Source: Mucilaginibacter kameinonensis (GTDB lineage Bacteria; Bacteroidota; Bacteroidia; Sphingobacteriales; Sphingobacteriaceae). From it: DNA of 64,000 nucleotides. Each line of letters starts with the position of its first letter. The stretch's first letter is position 1. Under the pieces are notes generated by a model. The model had not been told where the DNA came from. It searched no databases and saw only the letters and a list, made by a program, of their open reading frames with translations. Position numbers and translations under genes: made by a program. Shown piece by piece: positions 34,890 to 42,880 of this stretch. The stretch lies in NCBI RefSeq assembly GCF_003675385.1, contig NZ_RCWZ01000004.1:1095671-1159670 (forward strand), in the 5' to 3' direction.

Positions 34890-36770
34890 CTACTCCGCGC
34901 TGTTAAAAGCCTGCATATCTATCAGCTTTTTGTAGAGGCCATTGTTTTGTAACAGCTCCAGGTGCGAACCGCGTTCAACAACCCTGCCGTTTTCAAGTAC
35001 GATAATGGTATCGGCGTTTTGGATTGTGCTTAAGCGGTGAGCTATAATAAGTGAAGTGCGGTTCTTCATCAGGTTATTCAGAGCTTCCTGCACCAGTTTT
35101 TCAGATTCGGTATCCAGTGCCGAAGTCGCCTCATCCAGTAGCATAATCGGCGGATTGTTGAGTACAGCGCGGGCTATACAGATCCGTTGACGCTGCCCCC
35201 CGGATAATTTGGTACCACGGTCACCTGTGTTAGTTTGGTAACCGTTTGGCGTTTCCATAATAAAATTATGGGCGTTGGCTATCCGCGCGGCGGCTTCAAC
35301 CTCCTGCTGCGTTACTCCAGTTTTACCAAAGGCTATATTATTAAAAATGGTATCGTTAAATAATATCGACTCCTGGTTAACTACCCCCATTAATGACCTT
35401 AATGAATTGGCAGTAACACTCTTGATGTCATGACCGTCGATAGAAATAATACCCGATTGCGGTTCGATAAAGCGCGGCAACAGGTCCATCATGGTTGATT
35501 TACCTCCGCCCGACGGGCCAACCAGTGCTACCGTTTTTCCCTTAGGTATTTCAAGGTTTAAATCATGTAACACGTATTTTTCTATCGAAGCCAGCGGCTT
35601 GTCATTTTGATCATCCTCTTTTACATCGGGCTTAATGGTATAAGCAAATGATACATTTTCAAATTTGATCTTATCTTCAAAAGCTGAAAGCTCGATGGCG
35701 TTAGGTTGATCTACAATTTGTGGTTTCTCATCAATTAAGCTTAACACGCGTTCACCTGCGGCAATGCCCGAGTGAATGTTACTAAATGAATCGGAAATGG
35801 CCTTAGCAGGGCGCATCACTTGTGAAAACAAGGCGATGTAACCCACAAAACCTGCCGCCGTGAGTGAGCTTTGATGGCTTATGATTAAAGAACCTCCATA
35901 TAAAACAATACAGGATACCATCAAAACCCCCATAAATTCAGATACAGGCGAGGCCAGCTGCTGACGCCTGGCCATACTTTTAGTTATCTGTGAATAATTT
36001 ACGTTTTCATCGTTAAAGCGTTTCTTGATAAAATCCGTTGCATTAAATGCTTTTATTATTTTAACCCCGGATAATGCCTCATCAAGATAGCTGATCATAT
36101 TGCTATATGTTTTTTGTGAAGCTATGGCCTGTTCCTTTAATTTTTTAACTATTCGTGATATAACAAAGGCCGAAACGGGGATCACCAGCATGGAGAATAA
36201 CGTAAGTTGATACGAAATCCAGAATAAGCTTGCCAGGTAGGCTATCAGTTGCAATGGCTCTTTAAATATTACCTGTAAAGTTCCTGTAACCGAAAACTGT
36301 ACAACCTGTACATCGGCAGATATCTTGGCTATGATGTCGCCCTTACGTTCGTTACTAAAATAGCCCGTATGCAGATCCATCACATTGTTAAACACCGTTT
36401 TGCGCAAGTTTAGTAACGTATAAATACGCAGGTTTTCCATTATCCTTTGCGACAGATACCTGAATATGTTGCTTAGTAAAACCGAGGCAACAATAATTAA
36501 ACATACAAACTTCAGCGCACCGGTTTGTCCGTAAGTATGGTTAGCCAGTGCAGCATAATAATCAAAGTTTGCCGACAGGTCTACCCAATGGGCTGGCTTA
36601 ACAAGTGCTTTATTATGCGATTTTTCGTCAAAAAGAGTTGAAAGAAGTGGCGCGAGCAAAGCAAGGTTTAATGTGCTGAATATTACTGTGAATATAGTAC
36701 AAATGGCGTAAGGAAATGCGAATTTGCCAATTGGGCGGGCAAACGACAAAAGCCTGAAATAAATCTTCAT
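34890..36770 (-). CDS. ABC exporter, fused permease/ATPase (MsbA-like)
   Basis: The 626-residue half-transporter has six membrane helices (about residues 1-320) and a C-terminal ATPase with Walker A GPSGGGKSTMMDLLPRF, signature LSGGQRQRICIARA and Walker B IMLLDEATSALD. Such proteins work as homodimers; MsbA-type members flip lipid A core or other lipids across the inner membrane. The neighbouring glycosyltransferases support a role in lipopolysaccharide or glycolipid export, but the substrate is inferred. A 150-base gap separates it from the glycosyltransferase genes. Confidence 0.9.
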   Translation of the reverse strand: MKIYFRLLSFARPIGKFAFPYAICTIFTVIFSTLNLALLAPLLSTLFDEKSHNKALVKPAHWVDLSANFDYYAALANHTYGQTGALKFVCLIIVASVLLSNIFRYLSQRIMENLRIYTLLNLRKTVFNNVMDLHTGYFSNERKGDIIAKISADVQVVQFSVTGTLQVIFKEPLQLIAYLASLFWISYQLTLFSMLVIPVSAFVISRIVKKLKEQAIASQKTYSNMISYLDEALSGVKIIKAFNATDFIKKRFNDENVNYSQITKSMARRQQLASPVSEFMGVLMVSCIVLYGGSLIISHQSSLTAAGFVGYIALFSQVMRPAKAISDSFSNIHSGIAAGERVLSLIDEKPQIVDQPNAIELSAFEDKIKFENVSFAYTIKPDVKEDDQNDKPLASIEKYVLHDLNLEIPKGKTVALVGPSGGGKSTMMDLLPRFIEPQSGIISIDGHDIKSVTANSLRSLMGVVNQESILFNDTIFNNIAFGKTGVTQQEVEAAARIANAHNFIMETPNGYQTNTGDRGTKLSGGQRQRICIARAVLNNPPIMLLDEATSALDTESEKLVQEALNNLMKNRTSLIIAHRLSTIQNADTIIVLENGRVVERGSHLELLQNNGLYKKLIDMQAFNSAE

Positions 36771-36788
36771 TAAATAATTTTAAAAGTA

Positions 36789-36796
36789 CAAAGCTA
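36789..36796 (-). promoter_or_regulatory. Candidate -7 box for the ABC exporter gene
   Basis: TAGCTTTG on the minus strand is an exact match to TAnnTTTG, 19 bases upstream of the ATG; no clear -33 partner. Confidence 0.45.
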
Positions 36797-36920
36797 ACAG
36801 TATTTAATAAATAATGTGAATAGCCATCAGCTTGTGACATTGCAACCAACCACGTTAGCATCCGTTATCTAACGAAACAATAGACGGTAATGCTATTTTT
36901 TACCGGTGATTTATTTGTAA

Positions 36921-37907
36921 TCAGGAGGAAAGCACCTGATCGATAGCTGTCCTAATGTTTTCTTTAACCCGATCATAAGGCACATACCTGCCTTTATTAA
37001 CTGCCTTTTGTTTAAATGCCTGTTTATAAGTTTTCATTGCGGGCAGCTTTTTTAAGTACTGGCGGTATGCATTAAAGTAATAAAATTTACCGCCCATCCA
37101 TTTCACTGATAGCGACAGGAAGGTAATTAACGACCACAAGTGCAGCCGTATGCCATTCAGGTGAAAAAAATGAAGCAACAGCCTGTTCCGGGTGCTGATA
37201 GTTTTGATCTTCTTTTTTGAACTGTGCGATTTTATAGTTGCCGAAACCGCATGGAAGCAAACAGCATTATGCTCATAATAACATTGCCAGCCATTTTCCC
37301 AGGCCCTCAACGACAGGTCAAGATCTTCATGGTAAAACGGCGAAAATATTTCATTAAAGCCGCCAAGCTCGTTCAGCTTTTCCCGGTTAACCAATGCGTT
37401 GGCGCCGCTTAAATAAAAAGAGTATACCGGGCTATCAGTATTAACAGGTATGTTTTTAAAATGATTGATCTTAAAATAGGAAGGCAACGGATACTTGCAT
37501 GATTCGGCAACATCGCCGGTACCTTCATCAATGATTTTGCCCATTACACCAAAGGTGCCGGGGTTGTCAAAATATTTTAATTGCGTATCAAAGTAATGTT
37601 CATCAAGTTTAATATCGCTGTTAAGCAACAGCACCAGTTCAAGTTTTGCAGAAGCTATACCTTTGTTAATATTGATTGAAAAACCGCTGTTTTCCCGATT
37701 TTCGATTAGGATAACATCCGGGTAGTTGGTTCTGACAAATGAAACACTCTCATCGGTAGATGCATCGTCGCTTATTATAACCTCATAAGGGAGCCTGCTG
37801 TTTTTTAAGGCCTGGTATACGGAATGAAGGTTTTTACTTAATAGTTTAATACCATTATAATTGGGTATTACAACAGATATTCCTCCATTAATATTGGTAT
37901 TATCCAT
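36921..37907 (-). CDS. Family 2 glycosyltransferase
   Basis: The 328-residue protein is a GT-A type glycosyltransferase: ISVVIPNYNGIKLL at the start, IISDDASTDESVSF, the metal-binding region LVLLLNSDIKLDE and the acceptor-side HEDLDLSLRAWENGW. A hydrophobic segment near residues 235-255 (LHLWSLITFLSLSVKW) may bind the membrane. It adds a sugar to an envelope glycan, which cannot be specified. The start at 37907 (MDNTNINGG) overlaps the upstream gene by eight bases; the longer frame would overlap it by 38. Confidence 0.9.
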   Translation of the reverse strand: MDNTNINGGISVVIPNYNGIKLLSKNLHSVYQALKNSRLPYEVIISDDASTDESVSFVRTNYPDVILIENRENSGFSININKGIASAKLELVLLLNSDIKLDEHYFDTQLKYFDNPGTFGVMGKIIDEGTGDVAESCKYPLPSYFKINHFKNIPVNTDSPVYSFYLSGANALVNREKLNELGGFNEIFSPFYHEDLDLSLRAWENGWQCYYEHNAVCFHAVSATIKSHSSKKKIKTISTRNRLLLHFFHLNGIRLHLWSLITFLSLSVKWMGGKFYYFNAYRQYLKKLPAMKTYKQAFKQKAVNKGRYVPYDRVKENIRTAIDQVLSS

Positions 37908-38913
37908 TAATAATAAATTTATTATTATACCACGCATTAATTTTTTCGCTTACCATATCTGTAGTTATGCCATTAAGATCAATTGTTTGGCTTTCCAGGT
38001 AGCTTGCTTTTTTACCCAACGGGGCCCAGCGTTCGGGATGGATTGGCCGTACAGACGGAAACAATCCAAGTGTATTTATACCAGATGCCGCCGCCACATG
38101 TAAAGGGCCCGTGCCCGATGCTAAAAGTCCATCAGCGTTTGCAATAAAGGCAATCAGTTCGTCAAGCGACATTTTGCCTGTCATGTCTGTAACAGTTTCA
38201 GGAAGGCCTTTTATCCAGTCGGCCAGTAATTGTTTCTCCTTATCCGATCCGGTAATGATGATATTAAACTTATCAGCAGGCAAACCGGCGATTAGCTTGC
38301 CGTAATTCTCAAGTCCCCATTCCATCCCACTCCCGTGTGATTTTGGATGGACGATCAGGTTAAATTTATTTTGATCAAACACATTGCTAAGCGCTTGCGG
38401 TAATACAGTCCTGCTCTTAAACTCGTTATGTTCAATTACTGCAGCAAGCGGTTGCACCTCCTTCAGGCCAAAAGGCTGCAGCAAAATAAGGTTAAGCTGG
38501 GCTTCATGCAGATTGGATTTTTTACGGCTCAGTTTCACCAGTTTATTACAAGTATACCAATGAAAAACGCGATTAGTCGTTCCTATACGTAATTTAATGC
38601 CTGCCCGCCTGCTTAATGTGGCTACGTGTTTATTTGGAAAAACGTGGATTACCGCATCAATGTTTTTCTCCTTTAAATAGGTAATCTGCTCATCAGACGG
38701 CAGCTTTTTAAGGTCGTCGTAATTAATAAAGTTATCAACCGCGGTACAACTGTTTATTACAGGCTTTGTATAGGTACGGCCCAAAAATGACACGGTGCTG
38801 CCCGGCAAAAGCTCCTTAATATATGCCGCCATTGGCAAGGTAAGCACCACATCGCCAATAGCATCAACTCTGCTTATTAAAACATGTTTAATTGTAGTGT
38901 GGTCAATCTGCAT
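37900..38913 (-). CDS. Family 9 glycosyltransferase (heptosyltransferase-like)
   Basis: The 337-residue protein has the GT9 pattern: VLISRVDAIGDVVLTLPMAA at the N-terminus, NLIVHPKSHGSG in the middle, and the donor-binding region ASGTGPLHVAAASGINTLGL. GT9 enzymes transfer heptose or related sugars to the lipopolysaccharide core at the inner face of the membrane. The longer frame would start at a TTG (38946); the ATG at 38913 (MQIDHTTIKHVLISR) is preferred. It overlaps the following GT2 gene, so they are probably co-translated. Confidence 0.9.
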   Translation of the reverse strand: MQIDHTTIKHVLISRVDAIGDVVLTLPMAAYIKELLPGSTVSFLGRTYTKPVINSCTAVDNFINYDDLKKLPSDEQITYLKEKNIDAVIHVFPNKHVATLSRRAGIKLRIGTTNRVFHWYTCNKLVKLSRKKSNLHEAQLNLILLQPFGLKEVQPLAAVIEHNEFKSRTVLPQALSNVFDQNKFNLIVHPKSHGSGMEWGLENYGKLIAGLPADKFNIIITGSDKEKQLLADWIKGLPETVTDMTGKMSLDELIAFIANADGLLASGTGPLHVAAASGINTLGLFPSVRPIHPERWAPLGKKASYLESQTIDLNGITTDMVSEKINAWYNNKFIING

Positions 38914-39252
38914 TACGGCTTCAGTTACATTTGTATAAAACTGCAATAATAACGATATATTAACTCATGTATTGATAATTTTATCGATTGTTTTTTAAGG
39001 CATCTATTCCGCGATATATTAAATCAGGACTGATGTAAATAGAGGCTGACCGAAAAAGCATACAAAGCCTTGAATACAGGATAATGGAAATATGCATAAA
39101 AAAAGCTTCAGCCCGATATGGCTGAAGCTTTAGATGAAATAAGCTTTAATCTGTATAGTTTTGTGGATACCTATTGTATAGTATTTGTTTAGTTTAATGT
39201 AAACAAAAGATAATCCTTTGCAGATTTGTTTATATTTTATTAACCACAAACA
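38914..39252. other. Intergenic region upstream of the GT9 gene
   Basis: This AT-rich gap carries the terminator of the aminopeptidase gene (39102-39131) and presumably the promoter of the glycosyltransferase pair. No small gene or repeat family member was seen. Confidence 0.5.
39102..39131 (-). terminator. Terminator of the aminopeptidase P gene
   Basis: A perfect 12-bp stem (AAAGCTTCAGCC and its complement) with a 6-base loop is followed by a run of T on the minus strand. Confidence 0.88.
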
Positions 39253-40542
39253 CTAACTATTCATGATCTCTTCAATATGATCTGCCTCAACGGGAATGTC
39301 ACCCATTAAGTCGGTATTGCCATTGCCAGTTATCAGGATATTGTTTTCGAGGCGGATGCCTAATCCCTCTTCCGCAATATAAATCCCAGGTTCGCAGGTT
39401 AATATGTTTCCAACTTCAAAAGATTTATATCTGCTTGCGTAATCATGCACATCAAGCCCCAGATGGTGTGATGTGCCATGCATAAAATACTTTTTATACA
39501 AGGGTGCGGTTTTGTCCTGCTTTTCAACATCATGGCGGTCAAGTAAACCGAGGCCAATGAGTTCGCTGGTCATGATTTTACCAACCTCATCCTGGTAGTC
39601 GTTCCATACTGTGCCTGCCACAATAAGCTTTGTAGCCTCACGCATTACATTTAAAACTGCATTGTAAACCTGGCGCTGGCGTGGGGTAAAACGACCGTTA
39701 ACCGGTATTGAACGGGTCATATCGGCGTTGTAATTAGCATACTCTGCACCAAAGTCAAGCAATATCACATCACCATCCTTACATACCTGATTATTATCGT
39801 TGTAGTGCAATACAATGGCATTTGGCCCTGATGCAATAATAGGGTTATAGGCGTGGCCAGTAGCACGCTGGCGGATAAATTCGTGAATGATCTCCGCCTC
39901 TATTTCATATTCAGTTACACTAGGTTTAGTGTATTTTAAAACACGAACAAAAGCATCACGGGTGATGTTGCAGGCCTTTTGAGTGAGCTCAATTTCAATG
40001 TCGGATTTGATAACTCTCAGATCGCGTAAAATTGGTGCAGAACGAGTGTAATTATGAAGAGGATACTTTAATTTAAGCGCTTCATACATACGGTAATCAC
40101 GATAAGGCACAGTATGCGCATACCGGTCATTTTCGTTAGTATTAATGTATATATTTTCGGCATAGTTAATAATGCTATGCAGTATTGTATCATACTCCTG
40201 CAGCCAAAAAATGTTCTCAATCCCTGATGCCTCACGTGCTTCTTCTTTGGTGTACTTGTGGCCTTCCCAAATGGCAATATGTTCGTTGGTTTGTCTTAAA
40301 AAAAGTACTTCCCTGTATGCTTTATTAGGACAATCCGGATATAAAACCAGGATACTCTGTTCCTGATCTATGCCTGTCAGGTAAAAAAAGTCAGGGTTTT
40401 GTTTGAACATAAATGCCTGATCGCCACTACGCGGAAATTCGTCATTGGCATGAAAAATAGCGATGGAGTTGGGTTTTGTTCGCGAAACGAAATTTTTTCT
40501 ATTATTCGTAAATAAGCTATTCTTTATCGGCAGATATTTCAT
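39253..40542 (-). CDS. Aminopeptidase P family (Xaa-Pro aminopeptidase)
   Basis: The 429-residue protein has an N-terminal AMP-N domain (about 1-140, with PGDQAFMFKQNPDFFYLTGID-like sequence) and a pita-bread M24 catalytic domain (about 175-425). Visible metal ligands are in LLDFGAEYANYNADMTR (two Asp), HGTSHHLGLDVHD (His), LTCEPGIYIAEEG (Glu) and the final IRLENNILIT (Glu). It removes N-terminal residues preceding proline, in the cytosol. It is a single-gene unit, divergent from the OmpA gene. Confidence 0.93.
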   Translation of the reverse strand: MKYLPIKNSLFTNNRKNFVSRTKPNSIAIFHANDEFPRSGDQAFMFKQNPDFFYLTGIDQEQSILVLYPDCPNKAYREVLFLRQTNEHIAIWEGHKYTKEEAREASGIENIFWLQEYDTILHSIINYAENIYINTNENDRYAHTVPYRDYRMYEALKLKYPLHNYTRSAPILRDLRVIKSDIEIELTQKACNITRDAFVRVLKYTKPSVTEYEIEAEIIHEFIRQRATGHAYNPIIASGPNAIVLHYNDNNQVCKDGDVILLDFGAEYANYNADMTRSIPVNGRFTPRQRQVYNAVLNVMREATKLIVAGTVWNDYQDEVGKIMTSELIGLGLLDRHDVEKQDKTAPLYKKYFMHGTSHHLGLDVHDYASRYKSFEVGNILTCEPGIYIAEEGLGIRLENNILITGNGNTDLMGDIPVEADHIEEIMNS

Positions 40543-40617
40543 ATTTATCGGTTGAATATTTTATTAAATCATTTTTTTTTAGTTATTTGTGTAACTATTA
40601 CAATTTTTGGAACAATG

Positions 40618-40652
40618 TTTGGTCATGGATTCAAACATAATTACTAAATTTG
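40618..40652 (+). promoter_or_regulatory. Promoter of the OmpA-family gene
   Basis: TAAATTTG at 40645-40652 is an exact -7 match. TTTG at 40618-40621 is the best -33 candidate, with a 23-base spacer that is longer than ideal. The leader that follows is A-rich without a Shine-Dalgarno site, as in highly expressed Bacteroidota genes. Confidence 0.55.
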
Positions 40653-40690
40653 AAAAAAATCACAATTAAAATCGTTTAATCTTAAAAACT

Positions 40691-42055
40691 ATGAATTATT
40701 CTACATTAAAGAAAACAGTCGCATTGTCTTTTGCTTCTTTGATGGTTGCGGGTTTGGCTAACGCCCAGTCCGATTCAACCAAAACAACGGCAACTACAAC
40801 GTCATCTGAAACCACAACAGCCAAGGTATTTGGTGGTTTGGGTCAGTACAGGAAATTTAGCATCGGTATAAACGGTGGCGCAACTTCACAGTCACTGGCA
40901 ACCGGTGGTTCAACCGATTTCCAAAACAAAAAAATCAGCCTTGGTTACGGTATCTCATTCAAAGAGCAATTGGCACATTCATTTGCTTTGCAATTAGACC
41001 TGAACGGTGGTAAAATTAAAGGTGAAAACCCAGTTTCAGCTGCTGGTACTTACCGTGATACTTATGTTAGCTACGATACCAAATTTTGGCAAGCAAGCTT
41101 AAGCGCGGTTGTTAACGTTGCTACTATCGATTTCATCCGTCGTAAAAACGCTGTTAACTTCTACTTCAAAGCAGGTGGTGGTTTAGCTTTCTATGATCCA
41201 ACAATCACTCGTAATGACGGTACTTCTACTTTCACTGGTCACTTTAAAAACAACGGTACCGATGGAACTCACTACGTGAAAGAATTAGTTATCCCTGTAG
41301 GTGCAGGTGTTAAATTCCGCTTAAGTGATGTTGTTGCTTTAGATTTGGGTTATACTCAAAACTATGTTGACGGTGACAACTTAGATGGTTTCAAAAGGGC
41401 TTACCCTACTAAAGACCACTACTCTTACGCTTACGCTGGTTTAGACTTCACTTTAGGTTCAAAATCAAAACCAGTATTAGAGTGGGTTAACCCAGTAGCT
41501 ATGATGTATGACGAACTGTATGATGCAGCTTTACGTCAGGAAGTTGAAGCGTTAAAAGGCCGTGTTGCTAACGTTGAAACTGCTGTTAATGACCTGAAAA
41601 AAGATTCTGACGGTGACGGTGTTGCTGATCAGTTTGACAAATGCCCAGGTACTGCTGCAGGTAGCGTAGTTGATGGTTCTGGTTGCGTTATCGTATTCCC
41701 TAAAGATACTGTTGCTGCTCCAGTTGCTACTGCTTACTCAAACATCCAGTTTGAATTTGATAGCTCAGTATTACGTACTTCATCTTACCCAGTGTTAGAT
41801 GCTACTTCTGCTGACTTACGTTCATCTGGTGCTGCTGTTGAAGTTGATGGTTTCGCTTCATCTGAAGGTACTGCTGCTCACAACTTATCATTATCTAAAG
41901 ACCGTGCTAACTCAGTAAAAACTTACTTAGTTAACTCTGGTGTTGATGCTAAGAAAGTGAAAGTAAAAGGTTACGGTGAAACTAACCCAATTGCTGACAA
42001 CTCAACTGAAGAAGGTCGCGTACTTAACCGTCGTGTTCAATTCAAAAAGAAATAA
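40691..42055 (+). CDS. OmpA family outer-membrane protein
   Basis: The 454-residue protein has a signal peptide (about 1-25, ending GLANAQ), an N-terminal beta-barrel (about 50-265), a short calcium-binding thrombospondin type 3 linker (DSDGDGVADQFDKCPGTAAG) and a C-terminal OmpA peptidoglycan-binding domain (IQFEFDSSVLRTSSYPVLD, then VKVKGYGETNPIADNSTEEG and RVLNRRVQF). It ties the outer membrane to the cell wall. Codon choice is strongly biased (GCT, GGT, ACT, TTA, GTT dominate) compared with the neighbours, which fits very high expression. A strong terminator follows. Confidence 0.95.
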   Translation: MNYSTLKKTVALSFASLMVAGLANAQSDSTKTTATTTSSETTTAKVFGGLGQYRKFSIGINGGATSQSLATGGSTDFQNKKISLGYGISFKEQLAHSFALQLDLNGGKIKGENPVSAAGTYRDTYVSYDTKFWQASLSAVVNVATIDFIRRKNAVNFYFKAGGGLAFYDPTITRNDGTSTFTGHFKNNGTDGTHYVKELVIPVGAGVKFRLSDVVALDLGYTQNYVDGDNLDGFKRAYPTKDHYSYAYAGLDFTLGSKSKPVLEWVNPVAMMYDELYDAALRQEVEALKGRVANVETAVNDLKKDSDGDGVADQFDKCPGTAAGSVVDGSGCVIVFPKDTVAAPVATAYSNIQFEFDSSVLRTSSYPVLDATSADLRSSGAAVEVDGFASSEGTAAHNLSLSKDRANSVKTYLVNSGVDAKKVKVKGYGETNPIADNSTEEGRVLNRRVQFKKK

Positions 42056-42078
42056 TATCTAATTAAAATATTATTTGC

Positions 42079-42108
42079 GAAGGCTCCGGATAACCCGGAG
42101 CCTTCTTT
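42079..42108 (+). terminator. Terminator of the OmpA-family gene
   Basis: An 11-bp stem (GAAGGCTCCGG at 42079-42089, CCGGAGCCTTC at 42095-42105) is followed by TTTGTTTT. Confidence 0.88.
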
Positions 42109-42193
42109 GTTTTATGCGGTTTTGTGCTCAATAGTTATACCTTATATAATAGGTATAGGTTTACAGCGGCAAAATTTTGCGTAAGTTTGTGTA

Positions 42194-42337
42194 ATGTATT
42201 TCTTCAGGAAAAAAGATCCAAACCGTCCCGACAATTTCAATTTGCGGGTGATGCATTTTATAAATGCACTGGCTATTATTATGTTCCTGGCCGGGATCAT
42301 CTGGAAACTGGTACAGGTATTTATACTTAAAAAATGA
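42194..42337 (+). CDS. Small membrane protein of 47 residues upstream of ridA
   Basis: A short reading frame opens at ATG 42194 and encodes MYFFRKKDPNRPDNFNLRV followed by one hydrophobic helix (about residues 22-40) and a C-terminal LKK. Its TGA stop overlaps the ridA start codon (ATGA). I recall small Bacteroidota proteins with the same MYFFRKKDPNRP opening, now treated as a domain of unknown function (possibly DUF6728). The tight overlap, the clean charge-helix-charge layout and the recognisable start argue that it is real. The function is unknown. Confidence 0.8.
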   Translation: MYFFRKKDPNRPDNFNLRVMHFINALAIIMFLAGIIWKLVQVFILKK

Positions 42338-42711
42338 AAACAATCATCAATACCAACAATGCACCTGCCCCTATCGGGCCATATAGCCAGGCTACTTTAG
42401 CTGGTGGTTTTTTATTTGTTTCGGGCCAGATCCCTATCGATCCTTTGAGCGGTGAGCTTATCAGCAGTGACATCAAGGCAGAAGCAACACAGGTAATGGA
42501 AAACATTAAAGCTATTTTAACCGAAGCAGGTTTAGGCTTCGATAACATTGTAAAAACCAGTATCTTCTTAACCGATCTGCAAAACTTTGTACAGGTTAAT
42601 GAAGTATACGGCACCTATTTTACTACCGATTTCCCAGCCCGCGAAACTATCCAGGTATCTGCTTTACCTAAAGGGGTAAATGTTGAGATCTCGGTTATCG
42701 CGGTTAAATAA
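42334..42711 (+). CDS. ridA: RidA family (YjgF/YER057c/UK114) deaminase
   Basis: The 125-residue protein matches RidA throughout: APAPIGPYSQATLAGGFLFV, GQIPIDPLSGE, and the active-site arginine in FPARETIQVSALPKGVNVEI. RidA hydrolyses reactive enamine/imine intermediates released by PLP enzymes, protecting them from damage. It works as a cytosolic trimer. Its start codon overlaps the stop of the small membrane-protein gene, so the two are probably coupled. Confidence 0.94.
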   Translation: MKTIINTNNAPAPIGPYSQATLAGGFLFVSGQIPIDPLSGELISSDIKAEATQVMENIKAILTEAGLGFDNIVKTSIFLTDLQNFVQVNEVYGTYFTTDFPARETIQVSALPKGVNVEISVIAVK

Positions 42712-42751
42712 TATTTTGATTTCAGAATTCGGGGTTTCGATTTCGGATATT

Positions 42752-42843
42752 GGCTGAATCGGAATTAAGAGAATTTATTGAATGAGCAGCATGCTCAGCA
42801 AATTCAATAAATTCTCTTAATTCATTTAATTCGAGTTCAGACA
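42752..42843. repeat. TCTGAACTCGAATT-family palindromic element, copy C4 (strong hairpin)
   Basis: This copy contains a perfect 22-bp inverted repeat (42762-42783 against 42802-42823), extended inward by GAGCA/TGCTC at 42784-42796. The right flank carries the family end AATTCGAGTTCAGACA (42828-42843), while the left end is degenerate. A second TCAGACAA follows at about 42863. It lies between ridA and recG. Confidence 0.88.
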
Positions 42844-42880
42844 ATATTCTGTAAATTCTGATTCAGACAACTACCAATCA

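Noticed and set aside
42124..42330. Plus-strand frame of 68 codons at the small gene
   Set aside because: It overlaps the better 47-codon frame in another phase and has no helix or family.
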